Below, in pieces: positions 7,725 through 15,905 of a stretch of 18,453 nucleotides of DNA; position 1 is the stretch's first letter, and each line of letters opens with the position of its first letter. Made by a program: the position numbers and the translations under genes. The DNA lies in NCBI GenBank assembly GCA_902496335.1, contig CABVAO010000032.1, positions 1-18,453 of the forward strand. The letters run 5' to 3'. Source of the DNA: an uncultured Collinsella sp. (lineage in GTDB: Bacteria > Actinomycetota > Coriobacteriia > Coriobacteriales > Coriobacteriaceae). The notes beneath the pieces are model-generated. The model worked only from the letters and a program-made list of their open reading frames with translations, was not told the DNA's origin and made no database searches.

Positions 7725-9182
7725 CTAACCGATCCAGCTGGCCGAAAGCGGGCCGCTGACGATGACCATGATGATGAGCACGATGAACACGAACGCCATC
7801 GCGCGGGGAAGCGGGGCTCCCGCAGCGACCTCTTCGCTCGGCTCGCCGGGCAGGCAATAGCCCATCCACTTGAGGAACCAGGCGAAGGTGGCGACGGTCT
7901 CGGCGACCATGATGCACACGAGCACCAGGATCGCGACGTTGCCGGCACCCACGGAGAAGCCACCGGCGATGATCTGGAACTTCGAGAAGAACGTATTCAT
8001 GGGCGGCACGCCGGCAATGGCGAGCGCCGCGACACCAAAGCCCACGCCCGAGATCGGGTACTTCTTTACGATGCCGCGAAGCTTGGGCAGCATACGCGTG
8101 CCGAGGGTAAAGGAGAACGAACCGGCGATCAGGAAGAACAGGGTCTTGGCGAAGGCGTGGTTAAAGATGTGGCACACGGCTCCATCAAAGGCCAGCTGGC
8201 TGCCAAAGACCGAAAGGCCCAGACCAAAGAACACATAGGAGAGCTGGGCGATCGTGGAGAAGGCCAGCAGGCGCTTCATGTCCTTTTGCGGCAGGTACAT
8301 AAGGAAACCAAAGAGCATGGTAACCATGGCGTCGATAATGGCGACCCAGCCCACGATCTCGGGAATCTCGCCGGCAGAGACGAGTGCACGCGCGAACACG
8401 CACACGCCGACCTTGACCATCGAGGCGCCATGCAGGTAGGCCGAAACAGGCGTCGGCGCCTCCATGGCCGAAGGCAGCCACATGTACATGGGAACCTGTG
8501 CGGACTTGGCCCAGGCCGCAAACAGCACGAGCAAAAGGACGATAGCCTTGAGCTTGGCGTCGAGGCCGGCAATCGCGGTAATGGCGAAGGTGCCGGTGTG
8601 GGCAAACACGATGGCGGCGCCCAGATACAGGCCGAGCGCACCGATATGCGTAATGATCAGGGCCTTCATGCCAGCCTTCTTGGCCGTAGGCGACATGTAG
8701 TAGCTAATGAGGCCCCAAGAGCACGCACCCGTGATCTCAAAGAACACGAGCTGGCCCAAAAGGGTCGAGCTGTACACGAGGCCGGCCATGGCACCGATGA
8801 AGGTCGCGAGGTACGCGTAGAAGCGACGACGCGGCGCATCGGGATGCTCACGGTTATTCTCGCTCATATAGGGAATCGAATAGATCACGACAAGCAGGCC
8901 GATGCCCACAAAGGCGGGCGCGAGCAGCGTGCTCATGCGATCGAAGGTGAATCCCATGACGAGGGTCTGCCCAAACGAGATCAGGGGGACCTGCGTGTCG
9001 GGCATGCCGGCGCCGGCGAAATTCGCGGCGAGGGCGATGGTGCAGACCGTCGAGACGGCGGCACCCAAAACGCTGAACCACTTGGCGTACGGACGGGGGA
9101 ACAGGGCGACGAGCACCGAGGCCACCATCGGGGCCGCGATAGCGACCAAGCCGAGAAGGGACAGACTGACTGCAAATGACAT
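7725..9182 (-). CDS. hyfD: Hydrogenase-4 membrane subunit HyfD (antiporter-like)
   Basis: The 485-residue polytopic protein is an antiporter-like subunit of the NuoL/M/N family. Family landmarks are E149 (LVFFEITGACSWGLISYY), K226 in FAAWAKSAQVPMYMWLPSAM (221-240), followed by EAPTPVSAYLHG (241-252) and K257 (SMVKVGV). FNHAFAKTLFFLIAGS, further on, is the usual second-half motif. The order after hyfC and before hyfE is the same as in the E. coli hyf operon. The start has AAGGGAG 5 nt upstream and follows the hyfC stop by 15 nt. Because HyfB, HyfD and HyfF resemble each other, the letter assigned rests partly on gene order. Confidence 0.92.
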   Translation of the reverse strand: MSFAVSLSLLGLVAIAAPMVASVLVALFPRPYAKWFSVLGAAVSTVCTIALAANFAGAGMPDTQVPLISFGQTLVMGFTFDRMSTLLAPAFVGIGLLVVIYSIPYMSENNREHPDAPRRRFYAYLATFIGAMAGLVYSSTLLGQLVFFEITGACSWGLISYYMSPTAKKAGMKALIITHIGALGLYLGAAIVFAHTGTFAITAIAGLDAKLKAIVLLLVLFAAWAKSAQVPMYMWLPSAMEAPTPVSAYLHGASMVKVGVCVFARALVSAGEIPEIVGWVAIIDAMVTMLFGFLMYLPQKDMKRLLAFSTIAQLSYVFFGLGLSVFGSQLAFDGAVCHIFNHAFAKTLFFLIAGSFSFTLGTRMLPKLRGIVKKYPISGVGFGVAALAIAGVPPMNTFFSKFQIIAGGFSVGAGNVAILVLVCIMVAETVATFAWFLKWMGYCLPGEPSEEVAAGAPLPRAMAFVFIVLIIMVIVSGPLSASWIG

Positions 9183-9197
9183 TGTTTCTCCCTTCTC

Positions 9198-10124
9198 CTA
9201 CACGCCGACGACCACGAAGACAAACGCCAGAACGGCGATGCCCACGACGGCCCAGGTCTGATTGCCGAGCACCTTAAAACGCGAGCGCGAGCAGGAGTTC
9301 TCGATCACGCCGCATACGACAAAGTCGATCAGGCACTTCACCAGGAAGATGACCGCGCCCAGAACGGCGGCGACGCCCACGGTCGCGGGCTCGCCCCAGG
9401 GGACGAAGATCGCGCAGAACCAAGCGACGACCAGGACCTGTTTCATGGACATGGCAAGCTTGGCCATGGCGAGCGACGGGCCGGAAAGCTCGGCGAGCGG
9501 ACCTTCCTGAAGCTCCTGCTCGGCCTCGGCCTGGTCAAACGGCAGCTTGCCGAGTTCCATGTAGCAGGCGATCGCAAAGGCGATGCCGGCGAGGATCACG
9601 GCGACCGGCGCGTCGACGGCGCCCGTCATGATGTGCTGACCCATAGTGGCGATGTCGGTGGAGCCGCACACCAGGGCGGCGGCGAACAGCGCCAGCAGCA
9701 TGGACGGCTCGATGAGCACGCTCATGAGCAGCTCGCGGACGCCGCCGATACCGGCGTAGGCGTTGGACGAATCCACACCGCAGAGGGCGAAGAAGAAGCG
9801 GGCGAGCGCCAGGCTGTACATGATGGTGATGGCGTCACCAAAGACCGGGATGGGGCTTTGTGCCGTAAAGAGTGGCAGGCCCATCGCGAGCATAAAGGCG
9901 ACGGCGAAAAACAGCGGCGGCATGATGCGCAGCGCAAAGCTCGCATCCTCGCTCTGGGACTCGGGGCGCGCAAAGAGCTTGGCCAGGTCGCGGTAGTCCT
10001 GCATGATGCTGGGGCCGCGACGGTTGTGCATCTTGGCGCGGATAACGCGACCGAGACCGGAGAAGAACGGCGCGACGGCCATAACGACCACGCCCTGCAG
10101 AACGGCAAGTACGATGTTGTTCAT
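9198..10124 (-). CDS. hyfC: Hydrogenase-4 membrane subunit HyfC (HycD/NuoH-like)
   Basis: The 308-residue protein is the NuoH-like subunit that anchors the hydrogenase peripheral arm to the membrane. Eight or so hydrophobic segments are seen. Diagnostic segments are the N-terminal loop KMHNRRGPSIMQDYRDLAKL (31-50) and ELGKLPFDQAEAEQELQEGP (190-209) followed by LAELSG, the acidic cytoplasmic loop that contacts the small and large subunits in HycD and NuoH. The length is similar to E. coli HycD (307 residues). The gene is 12 nt after hyfB with GGAGGGGAG upstream, and 15 nt before hyfD. Confidence 0.95.
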   Translation of the reverse strand: MNNIVLAVLQGVVVMAVAPFFSGLGRVIRAKMHNRRGPSIMQDYRDLAKLFARPESQSEDASFALRIMPPLFFAVAFMLAMGLPLFTAQSPIPVFGDAITIMYSLALARFFFALCGVDSSNAYAGIGGVRELLMSVLIEPSMLLALFAAALVCGSTDIATMGQHIMTGAVDAPVAVILAGIAFAIACYMELGKLPFDQAEAEQELQEGPLAELSGPSLAMAKLAMSMKQVLVVAWFCAIFVPWGEPATVGVAAVLGAVIFLVKCLIDFVVCGVIENSCSRSRFKVLGNQTWAVVGIAVLAFVFVVVGV

Positions 10125-10136
10125 GCTCTCCCCTCC

Positions 10137-12155
10137 TTAACCCATTTGCACGGCGAGCACGAGGAACACCACGAGTGCCGCGACGATGTAGCAGATATAG
10201 ATGCTGTAGTTGCCGCCCTCGAGCTTAGTCGCGAGGTCGGCGAGCTTCTCGACACCCTTATGCGGGGCATCGACGAGAACCTTGTCGGGTACGGGCTCCA
10301 CAGCCTCGGCCACACCGGTGAGCTTCTGGAAGAAGTGCGCGATGGACCAGCAGACGGCCGTGCAGCGGTCGCGCAGCGTGTAGAGCGGCTGCATAAACCA
10401 GGACACCTCGGAGGCAAAGGTCGTGGCCACGACGGGCATATGCTCGTTGGGAGCATAGCCGCATGCCCACGGCTGGGACTTCTGCACCTTGCCGACGGTC
10501 TTGAGCTTGCGATAACCGCAGGCAAGACCGACGAGCACCACGAGCGCAATAGCGATCGCGGGCGTGGAGGTGGCAGCGCCGGAGTACTGGTTCATGAGCT
10601 CCATGCCCTCGGCGGCAAACACGCCGCCGTACGGATGCAGCACGGACGCGGCGACATCGACCAGCACGGGCGCGATCACGGGAGCGCCAATGCCCAGCAC
10701 GACGCAGATGGCCGCGAGCAGGCCCTGCGCGAACACCATGGGGGCGGGAACCTCCTTGGCATTGGCCGCAGCCTCGGAACGGGGCGCGGAGGCAAAGGAG
10801 ACGCCATAGGCCTTGACGAAGCACGTGACAGCCAGCGCGCCGGTAATGGCAAGCGCGACGGCAGCGAACACGGCCACGATCATGACGGCCTTGTCGCCCT
10901 GCATGGCGGCATTAAACAGCGACTGGTAGGTAAACCACTCGGAAACAAAGCCGTTAAAGGGCGGGATGGCCGAGATGGCAAGCGCGCCAACGAGGAAGCA
11001 GATGGCCGTTGCCGGCATACGACGGAACAGGCCGCCCATCTTCTCCATATTGCGCGTACCCGTAGAGTACAGCAGCGCACCGGCGCCCAAGAACAGCTCG
11101 CCCTTAAACATCGCGTGGTTAAACGTGTGGTAGAGGGCGGCCATCAGAGCCAGGACGGCGATACCGACCGAGTTGAGCGCCATGGCGGCCATGGAGGCAC
11201 CGACGCCGAGCAGAATGATGCCGATGTTCTCGACGGAGTGATAGGCCAGCAGGCGCTTGATGTCATGCTCCTGCAGGGCGAAGGCCACGCCGAGAACCGA
11301 CGAGATCGCACCGAAGACCATGACCATAAGGCCCCACCAAACCTGAACGCCCGAGGCGGAGAGCAGGTCGAGACCAACCTTGAGGATGCCGAAGATACCG
11401 ATCTTGATCATGCCGCCGGACATGAGGGCCGACACGTTGGACGGCGCCTCGGGATGTGCCTTGGGCAGCCAGCCGTGCAGCGGGATGATACCGGCCTTGG
11501 CGCCAAAGCCAAAGAAGGCGAGCACGAAGCAAACGGATGCGACCGCGGGGCTAAACTGCGTAGCGCGGAAATCCGCAAAGGCAAACGAGCCACCGGCGAA
11601 GTTGGTCATGGTGAGGAAGCTCGCCATGATGAGCACAAAGCCCACGTGTGCGATCACAAAGTAGAGCCAACCGCCGTGGATGGAATTCTCGTTCTCCTCG
11701 ATCACGACCAGGAAGTACGAGGTCAGCGACATGAGCTCAAAGGCGACCAGGAACCAAAACACGTTGTCGGCGGTGATGACGAGCATCATGGACGCCACGA
11801 AGGTGTTAAAGAAGAAGCCAGCGCGGCCCTTTTTGCCCGGGTACTCATCAAAGTAGTTGAGACCGTAGATCGAACCGGCAAACGCGAGCACCGAGATGAG
11901 CGCCACGAACAGGCCGGACAGCTGATTGAGCAGCAGCTGGAAATGGGCAAACGGGAAGAACACGATGGTGTCGACCGACGTGACATCGCCCAGCACGGCC
12001 TGGATACCGGCCACAAACGAAAGCACCGCGGCGACGGCGCCGATAAGGCAGCCGGCGGTCTTGGCGGCGTTATCAGCCTTGATCAGCAGAACCGAGGCGA
12101 GCGCACCGATGCACGAGACGGCAAGCGATGCGATAAACAGCGTCATGCTATCCAT
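10137..12155 (-). CDS. hyfB: Hydrogenase-4 membrane subunit HyfB (HycC-like, antiporter-like)
   Basis: The 672-residue membrane protein corresponds to HycC/HyfB, the largest antiporter-like subunit. Visible landmarks are E140 (WFLVAFELMSLTSYFLVV), K220 within FGAKAGIIPLHGWLPKAHPE (217-236), K251 (SGGMIKIGIFGILK) and the second-half motif TFNHAMFKGELFLGAGA. The long C-terminal tail after about residue 500, with QPWACGYAPNEHMP, is as in HycC. The ATG overlaps the last 8 nt of hyfA and is preceded by AAGGGAG at 8 nt, so the two are probably translationally coupled. Its role is a membrane-arm module possibly coupling H2 formation to ion movement. Confidence 0.95.
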   Translation of the reverse strand: MDSMTLFIASLAVSCIGALASVLLIKADNAAKTAGCLIGAVAAVLSFVAGIQAVLGDVTSVDTIVFFPFAHFQLLLNQLSGLFVALISVLAFAGSIYGLNYFDEYPGKKGRAGFFFNTFVASMMLVITADNVFWFLVAFELMSLTSYFLVVIEENENSIHGGWLYFVIAHVGFVLIMASFLTMTNFAGGSFAFADFRATQFSPAVASVCFVLAFFGFGAKAGIIPLHGWLPKAHPEAPSNVSALMSGGMIKIGIFGILKVGLDLLSASGVQVWWGLMVMVFGAISSVLGVAFALQEHDIKRLLAYHSVENIGIILLGVGASMAAMALNSVGIAVLALMAALYHTFNHAMFKGELFLGAGALLYSTGTRNMEKMGGLFRRMPATAICFLVGALAISAIPPFNGFVSEWFTYQSLFNAAMQGDKAVMIVAVFAAVALAITGALAVTCFVKAYGVSFASAPRSEAAANAKEVPAPMVFAQGLLAAICVVLGIGAPVIAPVLVDVAASVLHPYGGVFAAEGMELMNQYSGAATSTPAIAIALVVLVGLACGYRKLKTVGKVQKSQPWACGYAPNEHMPVVATTFASEVSWFMQPLYTLRDRCTAVCWSIAHFFQKLTGVAEAVEPVPDKVLVDAPHKGVEKLADLATKLEGGNYSIYICYIVAALVVFLVLAVQMG

Positions 12156-12765
12156 TGTTTACGCTCCCTTCTGCTTTCTCGGACAGGCCCTGGGCCACGG
12201 CGGTAACGTCGACGGACGGACCGTTTTCGATCGAGCGCAGGCGCTTGGCCTCGTCGAGTTCGCGATCGGCCGCGCCGCCCATGACGGTCAGCGCCTTGGT
12301 GGGGCACGCCGTCACACAATGCGGGCCGTCCGGATCGAAGGCGCACAGGTCGCACTTGACAGCACAGGTGTACTGGCCGGGAGCCCACGTAAGCAGGCTG
12401 CTCAGGGACTTAGGATACGAAGGCGTCGGGTCGCACATGCCTGCGACACCGGCGATAGACGTGCCATCGGGATGGATGGCTCCGAAGGGGCACGCGATGG
12501 CGCACAGCCTGCACCCGATGCACTCCTGCTCCTTGACGTGGATTCGATCGCCATCGTGCTCGATGGCATTCACCGGGCAAACCTCGGCGCAGGGGGCACC
12601 CTCGCAATGGTGGCAGGCAAGGGCGGCCGAAATACCGCCGGTCTTCACGAGCGCCAGACGCGGCGTATCCTGAAGACCCTGCATCCGGTGGGCGTCGGCA
12701 CAGGCGGACTGGCATGTTCCGCAGCCGATGCACCTCTCCGGGTTGATGTCGATGAAGCGGTTCAT
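12148..12765 (-). CDS. hyfA: Four-cluster ferredoxin subunit, HyfA/HycB type
   Basis: The 205-residue soluble protein has sixteen Cys in four groups typical of the HycB/HyfA/HydN family: C12-x2-C15-x2-C18-x3-C22, C51-x2-C54-x4-C59-x3-C63, C82-x2-C85-x2-C88-x3-C92, and C138-x2-C141-x8-C150-x3-C154. It should carry electrons from FdhF into the hydrogenase arm. Relative to the other ferredoxin subunit in the cluster it has a longer linker between the third and fourth motifs (98-137) and a longer C-terminal tail. ATG 12765 is preferred over the in-frame GTG two codons upstream, because AAGGAAG would be too close to the GTG. It follows fdhF by 78 nt, a gap filled by a strong hairpin, and overlaps hyfB by 8 nt. 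Confidence 0.92.
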   Translation of the reverse strand: MNRFIDINPERCIGCGTCQSACADAHRMQGLQDTPRLALVKTGGISAALACHHCEGAPCAEVCPVNAIEHDGDRIHVKEQECIGCRLCAIACPFGAIHPDGTSIAGVAGMCDPTPSYPKSLSSLLTWAPGQYTCAVKCDLCAFDPDGPHCVTACPTKALTVMGGAADRELDEAKRLRSIENGPSVDVTAVAQGLSEKAEGSVNNG

Positions 12766-12787
12766 CCCCACTTCCTTTCAAAATAAC

Positions 12788-12822
12788 GGGCCGGGCTCCC
12801 GAACGTACGGGACGCCCGGCCC
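12788..12822 (-). terminator. Strong hairpin between fdhF and hyfA (candidate attenuator or processing site)
   Basis: A near-perfect hairpin fills the 78-nt gap. Nine base pairs (GGGCCGGGC at 12788-12796 with GCCCGGCCC at 12814-12822) are topped, after a one-base bulge, by five more (TCCCG at 12797-12801 with CGGGA at 12808-12812), leaving a six-base loop. Read on the minus strand it is followed by GTTATTTTG, a weak T tract. That is less than a full terminator tail, so partial termination, RNase processing or 3'-end stabilisation of the fdhF part are all possible. The hyfA ribosome binding site lies just beyond it. Confidence 0.6.
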
Positions 12823-12843
12823 AAAAAGCCAACGAGAACGGGA

Positions 12844-15066
12844 CTACACGATTTGATTCACGTGCGTCTCGTCGTCGAACTTGGCGGCGCCGGGCTCAAC
12901 GTCTTGGGGAGCGGCGGCGTCCACCAGAGCCTGCTTGAGCTCGGTGTACTGACGCTCGACCTCGCCCTCTGCCCAGACCTGGTCGGCAATGGCGTCGACC
13001 TGGCAGGCGGAGAACTTGTCCTCGGGCGTATGCGAGACCGGGTCGACCTTGTGAATAGTCAGCTCGTTGCACTTGCCGATCCACCACTGGTAGGTCATAT
13101 AGACCGTGCCCTTGTTGATACGGTCGCTCACGTCGGCGCGGCTGTATACCTGGCCGCGGCGGCTGTGGATCGAGACGATGTCGCCGTTCTTGATGCCGCG
13201 CGCCTGGGCGTCCGCGGGATTCATGCGGACAAAGCCGGGCTCGTCGGCGAGCAGCGCCAGCGTCTTGCAGTTGCCGGTCATCGAGCGGCAGCTGTAGTGG
13301 CCGACCTCACGGACGGTGCACAGGATGAGCGGGTACTCATCGTCGGGAAGCTCGGAGGGCGCCTCCCAGTCGTGCGCCATCAGGTTGGCGCGGCCGTCCT
13401 TGGTGGTGAACTTGCCACCAGCGAACATGTCGGGCGTACCGTGGTCGTTCACATCGGTGCTCTTGACCGGCCACTGGGCGTAGCCGCCCTCGGGAGCCAT
13501 CTTCTCGTAGGTTGCGCCCACAAAGTTGGGGCACAGGCTAATGCACTCGTTCCAGATCTGCTCGGTGTTGTCGTAGTGCATGGGATAGCCCATGCGCGTA
13601 GACAGGTCCGCGAAGATCTCCCAGTCGTGACGGCACTCGCCCTTGGGCGGAACGGCCGCGTCAAAGTGCTGGAAGCTACGGTCGGATGCGGTAAAGACAC
13701 CCTCGTGCTCACCCCAAGAGGTGGCAGGCAGGATGACGTCGGCGAGCATGGTCGTCTGCGTCATAAAGATGTCCTGGCAAATGAACAGATCCAGCTCGGA
13801 GAGCGTCTTGCGCATACCGGCCGAATCGGGCTCGGTCTGCACCGGGTCCTCGCCGTAGTTGTAGAAGCAGTGCACCTTGCCCTCGTCGACCAGGTGGCCC
13901 AGGTCGGTGAGCTTGTAGCCCTCCTCGAGCGGGAGCTTTTCCTCGGGCACGCCCCAAGCCTTGGCAAACTTGGCACGCACTGCGGGGTCGGTGACTTTCT
14001 GGTAGCCAGGGTACAGGTTAGGCAGCATGCCCATATCGCAGGAGCCCTGGACGTTGTTCTGACCGCGCACGGGCGCGAGGCCGGAGTTGGGTTTGCCGAT
14101 CTGGCCGGCAACGCAGGCGATGGAGGCGATGGTGTGCACCGTCTTCAGGTTCTGCTTCTGCTGGCATACGCCCATACCCCAGCCAATGATGGCAGAGGGC
14201 TTCGCCGTGGCGTACATCTCGGCAGCTTGGTGGATCAGCGCGGGCTCAACACCCGTGATGTCCTGTACGGATTCGGGAGTGTAGTTCTTGATGGTCTCCC
14301 ACCACTCGTCAAAGCCGTTCGTATGCTCGGCGACGAATTCCTTGTCGTAGAGGCCATCGTTGACCAAGCAGTTGGCAAAGGCGTTGAGGAACGCAACATT
14401 GCAACCGTTCTTGATCGGAAGGTAGAGATCGGCGATACGCGCGGTTTCGATATGGCGCGGGTCGGCGACGATGATCTTGCAACCCTTTTCTTTGGCTCGC
14501 ACGATACGCCTTGCGACGATGGGGTGCGAATCGGCAGGGTTATAGCCGAAGAGGAAAATGCAGCCCGCATCCTCCATACCGGGGATGGAGCATGACATGC
14601 AACCTGAACCAACCGTGTCCATCAGACCGAGGACAGTAGGGCCGTGTCAAGTACGGGCGCAGTTGTCCACGCTGTGGGTGCCGATGCACGCACGCGTAAA
14701 CTTCTGCATGACGTAGTTCGCCTCATTGCCGCCGCCTCGCGAAGAGCCGGTGGTCATGACAGCGTTAGGACCATATTCGTCAATTATGGCCTGCATCTTA
14801 GATGCGGTGAAATCCAGTGCCTCGTCCCAGCTTACGCGCTCAAGATCCGCGCCCTTGGTGCGACGGATCATCGGGTGCAGTACGCGAGGAGTCAAGATCT
14901 TGGTGTCGTTGATGAAGTCGTAGCCGCTCATGCCCTTAAGACACAGCTCGCTCTGGTTGGTGATGCCGTTGAGCGGTTCGGTGCCCACGACCTGGCCGTT
15001 TTGGACCAGGAGGTTAAACTGGCAACCGGCGCCGCAGTACGGGCAGATCACTTTATGCTTCTCCAT
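12844..15066 (-). CDS. fdhF: Selenocysteine formate dehydrogenase H (FdhF), read through TGA at 14647-14649
   Basis: The 740-residue Mo-bis-MGD enzyme oxidises formate to CO2 and feeds electrons to the hydrogenase. The reading frame is interrupted once, at codon 140, by TGA at 14647-14649. The sequence around it, NCART-TGA-HGPTV, matches the active site of E. coli FdhF, where Sec is also residue 140 and is followed by His141. Cluster ligands C8, C11, C15 and C42 with K44 (ICPYCGAGC; ELCLKG) fall at the same numbers as in E. coli. The downstream frame stays open for 600 codons and carries the expected molybdopterin-binding segments (PADSHPIVARRIV, IGWGMGVCQQ, VRGQNNVQGSCDMG). ATG 15066 has a strong AAGGAGGG site; an in-frame start at 15117 is less likely. 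No Tat signal is seen, so it is cytoplasmic. Length is slightly over E. coli FdhF (715). Confidence 0.97.
14616..14649 (-). promoter_or_regulatory. Sec UGA codon and bacterial SECIS element in fdhF
   Basis: Directly after the UGA (14647-14649) the message can fold into a small hairpin. UGUCC (14635-14631) pairs with GGACA (14620-14616), UC pairs with GA closer to the loop, one U at 14621 is bulged, and the apical loop is GGUCU (14628-14624). The same GGUCU loop is found in the E. coli fdhF SECIS recognised by SelB, at a similar distance from the UGA. In E. coli the bulged U is on the 5' side; here it is on the 3' side. Confidence 0.85.
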
Positions 15067-15089
15067 GACACCCTCCTTCCTTTCTCTGC

Positions 15090-15105
15090 TACCGAATACT
15101 CGGTA
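15090..15105 (-). other. Small hairpin upstream of the fdhF ribosome binding site
   Basis: TACCGA and TCGGTA form a six-base-pair stem with a four-base loop in the 76-nt gap between the first ferredoxin gene and fdhF, ending a few bases before the fdhF ribosome binding site. It may modulate fdhF translation or be incidental. Confidence 0.35.
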
Positions 15106-15142
15106 CTTATTTGACAATCATTGGGTCTGTATGGCCGCCCGC

Positions 15143-15661
15143 CTACGCCTCGTTTTCGATGGTGGCGCGGGCACGCTCGGCGGTCAGTTCCGCCAGGCGC
15201 TCCTCGTCTACCAGGGTGAGGCCCTTGGTCGGGCACGCCTCGGCACACGCCGGACCGCCGGGACGGTCCACGCACAGGTCGCACTTGAGCACGAAGCTCT
15301 TGGTCTGCGAACCCACGCGCACGTCGCCCATCAAGACGGGGACCTGCGTGGTCGCCACGCTCACGGCGCCAAAGGGGCAGGCCATGACGCAGCTCTTGCA
15401 GCCGATGCAGTTGTCCTCGTTGACGCCGATACGATGGTTCTTTGGATCAAAGAACAAGGCGCCCGTGGGGCAGGCCTTGGCGCACGGGGCATCCTCGCAG
15501 TGGTGGCAGGCCACCGGTGCGGAGATCTCGTAGGTGCGCGTCACGCGCAGGCGCGGCGCGGCGATATTGCCGGGGATGTCGTGTGCCTCGATACACGCCG
15601 CCATACAGGTTTGGCACCCAATGCAGCGCGAGGAATCGGCTACGACTCGTTTATTGCCCAT
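15143..15661 (-). CDS. Four-cluster ferredoxin subunit of formate dehydrogenase (HycB/HydN-like)
   Basis: The 172-residue soluble protein has four 4Fe-4S motifs: C13-x2-C16-x2-C19-x3-C23, C52-x2-C55-x4-C60-x3-C64, C85-x2-C88-x2-C91-x3-C95, and C127-x2-C130-x8-C139-x3-C143. This layout is that of HycB and HydN, electron-transfer partners of FdhF. It is the first gene of the cluster, 76 nt upstream of fdhF, and a second such protein (HyfA type) follows fdhF. Whether one is the permanent subunit and the other a maturation helper or alternate partner cannot be told. ATG 15661 gives MGNKRVVADSSRCIGC and has GGAGGGAG upstream; the same frame is open to 15769 but the extra N-terminus (Pro/Ser-rich) has no ribosome site and no family match. 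Confidence 0.88.
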   Translation of the reverse strand: MGNKRVVADSSRCIGCQTCMAACIEAHDIPGNIAAPRLRVTRTYEISAPVACHHCEDAPCAKACPTGALFFDPKNHRIGVNEDNCIGCKSCVMACPFGAVSVATTQVPVLMGDVRVGSQTKSFVLKCDLCVDRPGGPACAEACPTKGLTLVDEERLAELTAERARATIENEA

Positions 15662-15840
15662 GTTGTTCACTCCCTCCTGAATCCCATGCCGGAGAGACCC
15701 TGTCGACGTTGCCCCGGACCGCCCGTGGTCCGGCATCGGCGTATCGAGTGCATGCGGCGAAACAGGCACTTCGATAGAATTCCTCCAACGATATACAGGT
15801 TAAATATACGCAGTTGCAGGTGGCAAACTTGAGCATAGGC

Positions 15841-15864
15841 CCTGCAATACGGGTGTATTGCAGG
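15841..15864. promoter_or_regulatory. Perfect palindrome, candidate operator upstream of the formate hydrogenlyase cluster
   Basis: CCTGCAATAC (15841-15850) and GTATTGCAGG (15855-15864) form a perfect 10-bp inverted repeat with a GGGT centre, 180 bp upstream of the first cluster gene. A third TTGCAGG half-site lies at 15814-15820, 44 bp (about four helical turns) from the matching one at 15858-15864. Dyad plus repeated half-site suggests binding by a dimeric regulator. On the plus strand the palindrome is followed by GGTTTT, so a terminator role is an alternative. Confidence 0.5.
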
Positions 15865-15876
15865 GGTTTTGGCAGG

Positions 15877-15903
15877 TTGGAATTATTCTCTAGAAGCTAT
15901 AAA
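15877..15903 (+). promoter_or_regulatory. Possible sigma-70 promoter for the toxin-antitoxin operon
   Basis: TTGGAA (15877-15882) and TATAAA (15898-15903) are separated by 15 bp, which is short. A second candidate is TTTACA (15981-15986), a 17-bp spacer and AATAAA (16004-16009) with a TG upstream of the -10. Either would give a long AT-rich leader for the antitoxin gene. Both calls are weak. Confidence 0.25.
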
Positions 15904-15905
15904 GG

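Noticed and set aside
3518..7759. A very long plus-strand open frame (about 1,400 codons) opposite hyfE, hyfF, hyfG and hyfH
   Set aside because: It is antisense to four well-recognised genes, is rich in His, Gln, Gly and Asp with no domain, and is explained by high-GC codon bias leaving the opposite strand free of stops.
12853..14595. Long plus-strand open frame opposite fdhF (580 codons), and similar ones opposite hyfB and hyfD
   Set aside because: Antisense to firmly identified genes, no ribosome sites or recognisable motifs; shadow frames of GC-rich coding DNA.
12844..14622. fdhF as two separate genes or a pseudogene broken by a stop
   Set aside because: The stop is a TGA at the exact Sec position of FdhF, followed by a SECIS-like hairpin, and both halves are intact family matches.
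15662..15769. N-terminal extension of the first ferredoxin gene
   Set aside because: No ribosome site at the upstream start, no family match, and the region contains a leader hairpin; ATG 15661 has a clear ribosome site.
15662..15900. A sigma-54 promoter with FhlA-type sites upstream of the cluster
   Set aside because: I looked for GG-N10-GC spacing on the minus strand and found none that was convincing.
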